In this document: in pieces, positions 49,716 to 56,819 of the stretch
Position numbering within the stretch: the stretch's first letter is position 1
How the letters are laid out: each line of letters starts with the position of its first letter
Virus record (IMG/VR): IMGVR_UViG_3300030389_001291
Coordinates: 1-59,520 of that record
Length of the DNA stretch: 59,520 nucleotides
Origin: a virus
Direction: 5' to 3' (one strand)
Notes under the pieces: generated by a model
Told to the model about the DNA's origin: nothing
Database searches by the model: none
Seen by the model: only the letters and a program-made list of their open reading frames with translations
Translations under genes and position numbers: made by a program

Positions 49716-52179
49716 TCAATTTGCTATCTTCTACTATATTTTTAGCAATGTCAATACCTGTTTTATAATCATCTAATACTTTTTGTTCTGCTCTTTCTTC
49801 TCTATCTAGCAAATCACTAGCAATTTGCTGTCCTATTTTTAAACCGCTTGACTCTTGTTGAGCTTCAATTCTTTTTTCTTCAAGCTCTTTATTGTTCATT
49901 GCTTTAACAGTATCTAGTTGTATCTTAGCTTGACCTTCTTGTGTTTTTCTTTGAACTTCAGCTTCTTTAATAGCAACTTCTCTTTCTTTCATTTGTATTA
50001 ATGGGTCTTGCTGTTGCTGTTGTATTCTTTGTTGTTCTGCTTGTGCAGCATTAGTAGTTGCTACCCTTTGAGCAGCCTCAGCAATAAGTGTAGATAATCT
50101 TTTCTCTACATCTGCTGGTAGTGGTTCACCTACTGGAGGTAACTCTACACCCATTTCTCTTTCAACTTGGTCTCTAAACTGTAATGATAAATGTTGCATA
50201 ATGTAATCAGAACCAGCACTTTGTATAACTTGTGCATTAGGACTTTGTTGTACTTTTGCTTGTATATTTGGGTCTTGTTGTGCAGCCGCTAATGTATTGA
50301 TATGAGCTTCATGGTCTTGGAACTCATATGCTTTTACAGGCTTACCATTAATAATATTTTGTACTGCAGTAACTGGGTCAACTGGTGGTACTTCATCTTG
50401 TGGAGGCACAATAGTTTCTGCATCTTTAATTCCTAATACTTCAAGCATTTGTCTATGTAATTGACCTAAATCATATAGTTGTGGTGCTTGTTGTGCTAAT
50501 TGCATAGCTGCTTGATACTGCATAATTCTTTGTGCCATAGTTGCAGCATTTGGGTCTGATACAGGTAATACATCTACTCTAGCATCAAAATCTTGTAATT
50601 TAATTTGTTGTCCTTCTTCTACTTCATATGGATAAGCAGGAGTTGTAAAATCTGTTATTACACCAACTAATATTTCAAACTCTCTTTTCATAGAAGAATG
50701 TAATCTAGCTTGTACTGCTGACATTACTTTCATGTTTCTTTCTAGTAATGCTAGTGTAGTGCCTACGGGTGCTTGACTATTCATGTCTGCTGTTTTCATA
50801 TCTGCAATACTTGCAAACCTTTTACCTTCCTCTACTATATTACCTAATAAAGAAAATAATGTTCCTGAAGGCTCTTTATAAGGTAAGAAAGTAATATTAT
50901 CTCTTATAGCACCACCTGGCACATCTACATCTCTAAACTCTCCAGGCATAATGGGACTATCGTCTCCTTTTATACGCAATCCTCTAGCTTTTAAACCACC
51001 AGGTAAATTACTTAAAGTACCTGCATCTACTAATTGTCTAAGTATAGATGTAGCTGATTTTGCTAATCCACCAATCATATGTATTAATCCAAAGCCATAA
51101 AAACCTAGTCCTGGTAGATATTGATAGTGAACAAAGTGCATCCTTCTTAATTTAGCAGGGTCATCTTCATAATAGTTTCTTCTAATACTAAGAATAATTC
51201 CAGAAGGATGGTCTATAGTTACAACATAAGGTAATGCTATCCCTGTGTCTTGACCACTTGCATCTTTATCTTCAAAACCTTTTAAATCTAAATCAACCTG
51301 CATTTCTAAGATAGTATGTCTTGTATCATAGCTATAGCTTTCTGATTCACCAGTCATCTCATTATATTTTTTAGTAATATCAGAAGATGTTGGTGTTGCA
51401 TCTGGTAATTCTATATTTCTATAAAATCCATTGACTTGCATCTTTCTAATATCATTAGATGACTTTTTCATTACATGAGTAGCTCTTTCACAAGTTTCTA
51501 AATCACTTGCACCATAATTAACCACAACATCTTCAGCAGGTACAAATATACCGCTTGGTCTATTTAATGTTGGGTCAAAATAAACTTTTCTAAACGCTGA
51601 ACCTGCAAGTGGTAGAGAAAATAACATTTTTTCTGTTTCACTTCTGTATTCAGTCATTTCGTAAGTTAAAAGATAATTAAGATAATCTTGTACTCTTTGA
51701 CTTTGTTTTTCTTTAGCAGAATCAATACTACCAACTATTTTAGTTCTTACTGGACCTGAAGCAGGAAATATTTCAGATATAGCTTGTGATTGAAACTTTA
51801 CTACAGCTTCACTTAACATAGGATGAAATACACCACAAGCTCCATTCCAAGGAGTAGTTCTTTCTTCTATCTTTAAACCTAGTTGGTCTAAGCCTTTTAC
51901 ATAGGTTTCTTCCCATTCTGACCTAGAATCTTTATCTGCTTGAAATGCACTTATTAACTCATTACCTATAGAATTTAATTCATCTTCATCTATAAAATCT
52001 ACTAAGTTAGAGTTAAAATCAGCATTATTCATTTGTGATGAACTTGGGTCAAAGTCAATAATCATGCCACCATCATCAGTTTCAGTAGTTTCTATCTCTA
52101 CATCTAAACCTGATTCTGGTTCCATTTCTACTAGACCATCTATTGGCGTAGCAGGTTCGTATTGTTTTTCTATAGCCAA
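49708..52179 (-). CDS. Portal protein (P22 type)
   Basis: 823 aa. Acidic N-terminus, then the portal core: DQLGLKIEERTTPWNGACGV, RVQDYLNYLLTYEMTEYR, and helical crown region; a long C-terminal Gln-rich coiled-coil (about 690-800) resembles the P22 barrel. It forms the dodecameric DNA gate. It follows the terminase gene by 9 nt. Confidence 0.9.
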   Translation of the reverse strand: MAIEKQYEPATPIDGLVEMEPESGLDVEIETTETDDGGMIIDFDPSSSQMNNADFNSNLVDFIDEDELNSIGNELISAFQADKDSRSEWEETYVKGLDQLGLKIEERTTPWNGACGVFHPMLSEAVVKFQSQAISEIFPASGPVRTKIVGSIDSAKEKQSQRVQDYLNYLLTYEMTEYRSETEKMLFSLPLAGSAFRKVYFDPTLNRPSGIFVPAEDVVVNYGASDLETCERATHVMKKSSNDIRKMQVNGFYRNIELPDATPTSSDITKKYNEMTGESESYSYDTRHTILEMQVDLDLKGFEDKDASGQDTGIALPYVVTIDHPSGIILSIRRNYYEDDPAKLRRMHFVHYQYLPGLGFYGFGLIHMIGGLAKSATSILRQLVDAGTLSNLPGGLKARGLRIKGDDSPIMPGEFRDVDVPGGAIRDNITFLPYKEPSGTLFSLLGNIVEEGKRFASIADMKTADMNSQAPVGTTLALLERNMKVMSAVQARLHSSMKREFEILVGVITDFTTPAYPYEVEEGQQIKLQDFDARVDVLPVSDPNAATMAQRIMQYQAAMQLAQQAPQLYDLGQLHRQMLEVLGIKDAETIVPPQDEVPPVDPVTAVQNIINGKPVKAYEFQDHEAHINTLAAAQQDPNIQAKVQQSPNAQVIQSAGSDYIMQHLSLQFRDQVEREMGVELPPVGEPLPADVEKRLSTLIAEAAQRVATTNAAQAEQQRIQQQQQDPLIQMKEREVAIKEAEVQRKTQEGQAKIQLDTVKAMNNKELEEKRIEAQQESSGLKIGQQIASDLLDREERAEQKVLDDYKTGIDIAKNIVEDSKLNE

Positions 52180-52188
52180 TTTTATCTC

Positions 52189-53685
52189 CTAGTAATAATC
52201 TGCTGTTCTATTGTGTTCTAGTGGCTCATCTTCTTCATCTGAATCAAGAGGAACAAAACCACCTTGCCTAAATCTTAATAATGCTTGTGTACTGCTATCA
52301 ACTAAATCATCATGTTCCATATTAGGAAATCCAGCAAACTCTTCTATAACTTCTTCTGCCCATCTAGTTGCAGGTGCCCAAATAACTCCTGAAGCAAATA
52401 GGTCTGATACAGCGTTTACTCTTGATATTTTGTCATTACCACGACTAGGTGTATATTCTTGTACAGGAATACCAGTTGCCCTTAATTCAAATATAAGAGG
52501 CATACCTGCTGCTTTAGCTTCTACAATAAAAGCATCAGGCTTATAAGCATTGTATTTTTCTAAAGCTGTTTTCTTTAAATCTGGGAACTCTAAACGCTCT
52601 TTATAAGCATCTAGTAGTATTAGTTGTGGAGCAACAAGTCCTTCATCATTCTCTTTATAAAACACTCCCCATGTGGTACAAGCTGAATAGTCAGCTCTTT
52701 GTGTTTTAAGAAAGGCTGTGTCCCATGATTGAATAATAAACTCACAATCTGGGGGATTTATACCATCCCATGTTTTCCACCATTCTCGTTTAACAAGAGC
52801 ACTTTCTTCAGAAGTAGGGTCTTGTTGATACTGAGCCATCCACTTAGAATTAGGCAGTTCAGCTCTTAAAGCTTCTAATTCTTCTATTTTCCAAAAAGCA
52901 CTCCATAAAGGCTTTCCAGAAGGTAATATTGCAGGTAGCTCTATAACTTCCCATTGGTCGGCTCCGCCACGCTTTATACTAGCATCTACAACTTGTCCAG
53001 TTAGGTCTTTATTGTGCCATCTTGTCATTACTACAACGATTGCACCATTAGGCTGTAAACGCTGTCTAGGACCAGATGTGTACCATTCGTAGGTACGATT
53101 AAATACATTGATGTCTGCTGAAGCTCCTTCTTGTTCTGAGTGCGGGTCATCGATGATAAGCAAGTCTGCACCTTTACCAGTAACAGCACCACCTACACCA
53201 ATCGCAAAATATTCACCGCCTTTGTTCGTATTCCAACGACCCGCAGCTTTAGAATCCGACTGCAAACTAACATTGGGGAATATACGCTTAAAATCTTTGC
53301 TTCCCACAAGGTTTCTAACCTTTCTACCAAAGCCTACAGCTAGTTCTGCAGTATGTGCGGTTTGAATTATCTTCTTTTCTGGCTTACTTCCTAAAAACCA
53401 AGCAGGTAAAAGATAAGATGCGAACTCGGATTTAGTGTGTCGAGGTGGCATATTGATAATTAAACGCTTTAAATCGCCATTAGCAACACGCTCAAAGGCA
53501 TCAGCCATGATTTTATGATGCGGACCCTCTATAAAAGCACTCCACATCTCCTTAACAAAGTGCATATAGTCGTCTGCACACCTCTCACGAGCCTTTGCTT
53601 CCTCTAATTCATCCAATAAACCTAGTAACTCTCTCTTTTCATCTAAAGAAAGGTTCTGTACTTGGCTTAATATTTGGTTATTCAT
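52189..53685 (-). CDS. terL: Terminase large subunit
   Basis: 498 aa. ATPase: NMPPRHTKSEFASYLLPAWF (a variant Walker A typical of this group) and LLIIDDPHSEQEGAS (Walker B). RNase H-like nuclease: QSWDTAFLKTQRADYSACTT with catalytic Asp residues, and DLVDSSTQALLRF at the end. Drives DNA packaging. Its ATG has AGGAGAT just upstream. Confidence 0.95.
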   Translation of the reverse strand: MNNQILSQVQNLSLDEKRELLGLLDELEEAKARERCADDYMHFVKEMWSAFIEGPHHKIMADAFERVANGDLKRLIINMPPRHTKSEFASYLLPAWFLGSKPEKKIIQTAHTAELAVGFGRKVRNLVGSKDFKRIFPNVSLQSDSKAAGRWNTNKGGEYFAIGVGGAVTGKGADLLIIDDPHSEQEGASADINVFNRTYEWYTSGPRQRLQPNGAIVVVMTRWHNKDLTGQVVDASIKRGGADQWEVIELPAILPSGKPLWSAFWKIEELEALRAELPNSKWMAQYQQDPTSEESALVKREWWKTWDGINPPDCEFIIQSWDTAFLKTQRADYSACTTWGVFYKENDEGLVAPQLILLDAYKERLEFPDLKKTALEKYNAYKPDAFIVEAKAAGMPLIFELRATGIPVQEYTPSRGNDKISRVNAVSDLFASGVIWAPATRWAEEVIEEFAGFPNMEHDDLVDSSTQALLRFRQGGFVPLDSDEEDEPLEHNRTADYY

Positions 53686-54211
53686 ACATCTCCTATACTA
53701 GATAGTAAGTAAATACCTTCTAAAATTAAAAACTTACTAAATATCCACCACTTAGTGGCATTTAGCAAGTAAATACTTTACAAGTAGGTACTTACTGGAT
53801 GTAAATCACGCTAGATTTTAACATAATTGCACATCTTCACATAAAAAACAACTATTTTTGCAAAATAATATGGGGGTTTTAGGGTCCCTTGGCTGTTTTC
53901 TACAAAAATTCTAATAATATCTTACAAAAAACGCTATCAAAATGCAATATATAGGGGGGGGTACATAAAAATAGGTAATATCCTGTGCAAATCACTATGT
54001 ATATATGGTAGTCAGGTAGCGTGTTGCAAAAAAAGGGGGGTGGGGTCTATTAATAGTGGGAAATCACAACACAACATCTAGTGTTTTTTTGATCCATCTG
54101 GAATACAACATCTTGTGTTTCATCCTATATATAGTGCATCCCAAAATCACACAGCACACAGCACACACACAGCACACATAATGCACGATTAGATAGTTGG
54201 TTGTTGGTTGT
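53686..54211. other. Non-coding region between small and large terminase genes
   Basis: 526 bp without a supported gene. Near the terL side: ATAGTAAGTAAATACCTTCTA (from 53702), a near match to the site at 5116 before the helicase gene, and related AAGTAAATACTT/AAGTAGGTACTT motifs. Further on: G8 (53954-53961) and a G-rich stretch near 54036; a pair of 16-mers ACAACATCT(A/T)GTGTTT (54071-54086, 54105-54120) 34 bp apart; and CACAGCACA-type repeats (about 54149-54178). Candidate late promoter, operator or packaging-site DNA. Confidence 0.5.
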
Positions 54212-54691
54212 CTATTGTTTGTTAAGTAATGCTTCTATTCGCTCTTCAATATCTCGCTCGACTTCATCACTTGTTCTCGCTTCTTTGGTCTCAACTACAT
54301 CACTAAATAACGATACGCTCTTACCCAGTAATTCCAATGCTCGAACTCTTGATGCATCGCTATCCGCTTCTTTGCTTTCTCTATATAACTGCTCGATAAC
54401 ATAGTTTCTTGTTCTGAGCGATGTAGCAACTGATGACTGCTCTTTTCTTTGGATAGCCTTTTGTATGCTTAGTGCTATCTTAGGGTTAGCGACTAAACGA
54501 CTTGCTTCGACTTCTACCCATTTTGGTATCTTCCCAGTCTTGGTTAATTCAACATCATAAACCTTTGCATATGCTTCTTTATAACTACCTAACTTTCCCT
54601 TGATAATTTCATCCACAAACTGGCGTTGCTTAATCGTTAAATCTTTATCTTGTTTTACTACTTTTAATTTTGGTTTCTCTTCTTTGCTCAT
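54212..54691 (-). CDS. terS: Terminase small subunit
   Basis: 159 aa. An N-terminal helix-turn-helix region, LTIKQRQFVDEIIKGKLGSY and KEAYAKVYDV, then long helices (oligomerisation) and an acidic tail. The pattern is that of small terminases that recognise the packaging site. Unlike usual packaging operons, it is separated from terL by 526 non-coding bp. Confidence 0.82.
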   Translation of the reverse strand: MSKEEKPKLKVVKQDKDLTIKQRQFVDEIIKGKLGSYKEAYAKVYDVELTKTGKIPKWVEVEASRLVANPKIALSIQKAIQRKEQSSVATSLRTRNYVIEQLYRESKEADSDASRVRALELLGKSVSLFSDVVETKEARTSDEVERDIEERIEALLNKQ

Positions 54692-54752
54692 ACTGAAATC
54701 TTATCTCATGTATGGAGAAAATATAATGCTCACAAAACGATAGCAAAAATAG

Positions 54753-54769
54753 TGAACTGGTAAATAATT
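54753..54769. repeat. Dispersed element upstream of the ribozyme-operon promoter
   Basis: TGAACTGGTAAATAATT lies 10 bp before the -35 box at 54779, a natural place for an operator. Confidence 0.5.
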
Positions 54770-54778
54770 AATATGGTG

Positions 54779-54807
54779 TTGAATATGATGTTTACATCGC
54801 TTATACT
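54779..54807 (+). promoter_or_regulatory. Promoter of the ribozyme-punctuated operon
   Basis: TTGAAT (54779-54784), a 17-nt spacer and TATACT (54802-54807). Transcripts would begin near 54814 and carry a long structured leader before the first gene at 55197. Confidence 0.6.
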
Positions 54808-54813
54808 GTTCTC

Positions 54814-55126
54814 AACAAAGACCAAAACGATTATGTCTCTAAACTGTAGCCAACCACCCGCAAGGGTCTCGAAAGAGGTAAGGTTGAAACCTAAGTCCTA
54901 GGATTAAGAGGTTAAACTTAATCAGACTTATTGGAAAGAAAAGGTTAGTCCAGTCCAATAATGAATTCGCTTCAAGGTAGCTAGTGGGAAACAATAGGAT
55001 AGTTAAAGTCGTGATGACTTCAGCGAGACCCCCAAGACCAAAAGGAAATTATCTTTTTGCCATTGATACAAAAATTGATATGGACTTACTTAAAGATTTA
55101 TAACTTTTGGGACTGCTCCAACAGTC
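54814..55126 (+). ncRNA. Long structured leader RNA ending at a ribozyme cleavage site
   Basis: About 313 nt, non-coding. A long-range helix GGGTCTCG/CGAGACCC (54864-54871 with 55024-55031, 8 bp) closes a domain that holds TTATTGGA/TCCAATAA and AAGTC/GACTT hairpins. The RNA ends in GACTG-CTCCAA-CAGTC (55111-55126), a hairpin whose loop is complementary to the SD loops UUGGAG of the operon. The predicted ribozyme HH-F would cut exactly after 55126, releasing this RNA with its anti-SD hairpin at the 3' end. I compared it by eye with RNase P RNA, tmRNA and group I introns and did not find their conserved elements. Confidence 0.5.
55111..55126 (+). promoter_or_regulatory. Anti-SD hairpin (loop CUCCAA)
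   Basis: GACTG (55111-55115) and CAGTC (55122-55126) pair perfectly, exposing CTCCAA (55116-55121), the exact complement of TTGGAG. The 3' arm CAGT is also needed for stem III of HH-F, so the two folds exclude each other. Confidence 0.6.
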
Positions 55127-55184
55127 TATGAATTGACATACTGAAGAGCATCCTATTTTGGGATGCAAGAAACTGACCTTGGAG
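55116..55184 (+). ncRNA. Divergent hammerhead ribozyme, type III (HH-F), sequestering the SD
   Basis: Stem III CAGT (55122-55125) pairs with ACTG (55172-55175) and can extend by CTCCAA/TTGGAG (55116-55121, 55179-55184) past a 3-nt bulge, hiding the ribosome-binding site. Cleavage after C55126. Stem I TATG/CATA (55127-55130, 55137-55140), core CTGAAGA (55141-55147; position 7 is variable in the family), stem II GCATCC/GGATGC (55148-55153, 55161-55166). Two extra A (55167-55168) lie before GAAA (55169-55172), so activity is uncertain. Confidence 0.5.
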
Positions 55185-55188
55185 GGTC
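55175..55188 (+). promoter_or_regulatory. SD-in-loop hairpin (stem GACC/GGUC, loop UUGGAG)
   Basis: Bases 55175-55178 pair with 55185-55188, exposing TTGGAG for the gene at 55197. Confidence 0.65.
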
Positions 55189-55196
55189 TTAGAATT

Positions 55197-55484
55197 ATGG
55201 AAAAAAATAAAGAACAAATAATATTTTTTATTGACCATATAAATACTTTTAGCGATATAGAAAAAGAACTTCATCTAACTGGAGCAAAATATATCTCAAT
55301 GGAACATTCAAAAAGATATGAATGTTTAAAAGTGAAATTTGAAGTTGATGATTATCATCAAAGAAATAAATTAATTAAACTTGCCTTAGAACACGACATT
55401 GATACTAAGATAATTTTTGATGATAGATTTACTCTTAACCAAATTCACGAAAAAGTATTTGATAGATATATCAGAACTTATTAA
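55197..55484 (+). CDS. Unknown 95-aa protein, first gene of the ribozyme operon
   Basis: A small, charged protein (IIFFIDHINTFSDIEKELHL near the N-terminus) of unknown function. The ATG at 55197 lies 8 nt after the SD-loop hairpin; the longer frame begins inside the ribozyme. Its stop codon directly abuts the next ribozyme (HH-E starts at 55485), so cleavage trims the message right at the end of the coding region. Confidence 0.8.
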   Translation: MEKNKEQIIFFIDHINTFSDIEKELHLTGAKYISMEHSKRYECLKVKFEVDDYHQRNKLIKLALEHDIDTKIIFDDRFTLNQIHEKVFDRYIRTY

Positions 55485-55544
55485 ACCGACTGATGAGCCA
55501 ATGAAATTTTGGCGAAACTAGATAAGAAATTATCTAGTCTTGGT
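55485..55544 (+). ncRNA. Hammerhead ribozyme, type I (HH-E)
   Basis: Stem I ACCGA (55485-55489) with TTGGT (55540-55544, one G-U), core CTGATGA (55490-55496), stem II GCCAA/TTGGC (55497-55501, 55509-55513), GAAA (55514-55517), stem III ACTAGATAA (55517-55525)/TTATCTAGT (55530-55538) closed by GAAA, cleavage after C55539 in the classic GUC context. Every core base matches the consensus; this is the most canonical copy. Confidence 0.92.
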
Positions 55545-55561
55545 GTTAGCAATTTGCTAAC
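55545..55561 (+). other. Hairpin directly after HH-E
   Basis: GTTAGCA (55545-55551) and TGCTAAC (55555-55561) form a 7-bp stem with a 3-nt loop. It would cap the 5' side of the downstream cleavage product and could protect it. Confidence 0.5.
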
Positions 55562-55576
55562 AAATATTAAACTTAA

Positions 55577-55592
55577 AATTCTTGGAGGAATT
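55577..55592 (+). promoter_or_regulatory. SD-in-loop hairpin (stem AAUUC/GAAUU, loop UUGGAG)
   Basis: Bases 55577-55581 pair perfectly with 55588-55592, exposing TTGGAG for the MoxR gene at 55597. Confidence 0.75.
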
Positions 55593-55596
55593 AATT

Positions 55597-56667
55597 ATGT
55601 TTAAACCTAGTGAAGCAAAAAAATCATGCCTACATATTTTGAAAGGAAGTAATATTCCATTCTTAATTGGTGGTACTGGTGTTGGTAAATCCGCTATCGT
55701 TAAAGAGATTGCGGAAGAACTTGCGAATGGTAGAACTTTAACTGATAACATCAATCCAAAAAAAGATGAATTTGGTTTTATCTCTTTTAGATTGGGATTA
55801 GTTGAAAGTATTGATTTAGGCGGACTGCCACACATTGATGAAGAAACTGGTATTCAGAAAAAAGCAATGTTGGGTAATTTGCCAAGAGGTGGCGAGGGTC
55901 TATTTTTCTTGGATGAATTTGCACAAGCTCATTCATCAGTCCAAGCAACGATAGGTCAATTACTCGACCCAAAAGGAAAAAACGAAGAGCGAAAAATTGG
56001 CGAATATGTTTTTCCTAGTGGGTGGAAAATTGTCCTAGCGGGTAATAGACATACTGATAGAAGTGGAGCAAATAAAATTCTTAGGCATTGCCAAGATAGA
56101 ACTACTGCAATTCAGTTTACTCACGATGTAAACGACTGGTTAGACTGGGCTGATAGCAACGATGTTGACTTGAATGTCCAAGGTTTAATTAGATTTATGC
56201 CACAACTACTTTGGGACTTCGACCCAAAATCTAATGACCCACAACCAAGTCCAAGAAGTTGGGTAAGGTTAAGCGATACACTAAAAACTAACCCGCCTAA
56301 AGAGTTGAGACAAAAACTCTTCGAGGGCGATGTTGGTCAAGAGTGTGCCATTGAATTGATGAATTTTATTTCACTTCAAAATGATGTGCCAAACATATCA
56401 AAAATATGTAAAGGCGATGAAGTAGAATTGATTGATGAAGCGGGTCTTTGTTATGCGACTACGATTGCTCTAACTACAGCGATTGCACAAGCGGATGACA
56501 AAAACATATATGACTACTTTGAAAATGCTTTAAATTATGTGAAGCAATTTTCGACTGTAGAATTTTCTATATTCTTTGTTAGAAAAATTACTGGACTTAG
56601 AAACGAACTCAAAGAGTGCGATGTATATTCTAAATTCAAAGTTGATAACCAAGATTTAGAAATCTAA
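55597..56667 (+). CDS. MoxR-type AAA+ ATPase
   Basis: 356 aa. Walker A IGGTGVGKSAIVKEIAEE (about 24-41), Walker B GLFFLDEFAQA (about 107-117), sensor-like KIVLAGNRHTDRSG and an arginine-rich HCQDRTTAIQF region. MoxR ATPases work with VWA-domain partners as chaperones that mature or activate other complexes. The partner is two genes downstream. The ATG at 55597 follows the SD-loop hairpin by 4 nt. Confidence 0.9.
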   Translation: MFKPSEAKKSCLHILKGSNIPFLIGGTGVGKSAIVKEIAEELANGRTLTDNINPKKDEFGFISFRLGLVESIDLGGLPHIDEETGIQKKAMLGNLPRGGEGLFFLDEFAQAHSSVQATIGQLLDPKGKNEERKIGEYVFPSGWKIVLAGNRHTDRSGANKILRHCQDRTTAIQFTHDVNDWLDWADSNDVDLNVQGLIRFMPQLLWDFDPKSNDPQPSPRSWVRLSDTLKTNPPKELRQKLFEGDVGQECAIELMNFISLQNDVPNISKICKGDEVELIDEAGLCYATTIALTTAIAQADDKNIYDYFENALNYVKQFSTVEFSIFFVRKITGLRNELKECDVYSKFKVDNQDLEI

Positions 56668-56683
56668 ATTTACATGGCGAGTT

Positions 56684-56718
56684 AAGGAATATTTATTATT
56701 TACTGGTAAATATTCCTT
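56684..56718. repeat. 12-bp inverted repeat containing the dispersed element
   Basis: AAGGAATATTTA (56684-56695) and TAAATATTCCTT (56707-56718) form a perfect 12-bp stem around TTATTTACTGG. No T tract follows in either direction. It sits between the MoxR stop and HH-C. Confidence 0.65.
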
Positions 56719-56724
56719 TCCCGC

Positions 56725-56785
56725 TAATTCTAATATCAAGATGTGTGTCTTGGCTGATGATTAGGAAACTATGAAATTAGAATTA
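56725..56785 (+). ncRNA. Hammerhead ribozyme, type III (HH-C)
   Basis: Stem III TAATTCTAAT (56725-56734) with ATTAGAATTA (56776-56785, 10 bp), cleavage after A56735, stem I TCAAGA/TCTTGG (56736-56741, 56748-56753), core CTGATGA (56754-56760), stem II TAG(GAAA)CTA flanked by U-U, GAAA (56773-56776). Stem I is identical to HH-A while stems II and III differ with compensation. Confidence 0.88.
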
Positions 56786-56798
56786 TTAATCATAAACC

Positions 56799-56812
56799 GA
56801 CCTTGGAGGGTC
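56799..56812 (+). promoter_or_regulatory. SD-in-loop hairpin (stem GACC/GGUC, loop UUGGAG)
   Basis: Bases 56799-56802 pair with 56809-56812, exposing TTGGAG for the gene at 56820. Confidence 0.7.
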
Positions 56813-56819
56813 AAGTATT

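Noticed and set aside
54814-55045. RNase P RNA, tmRNA or group I intron
   Set aside because: The universally conserved segments of these RNAs are not seen, and no split gene flanks the region.
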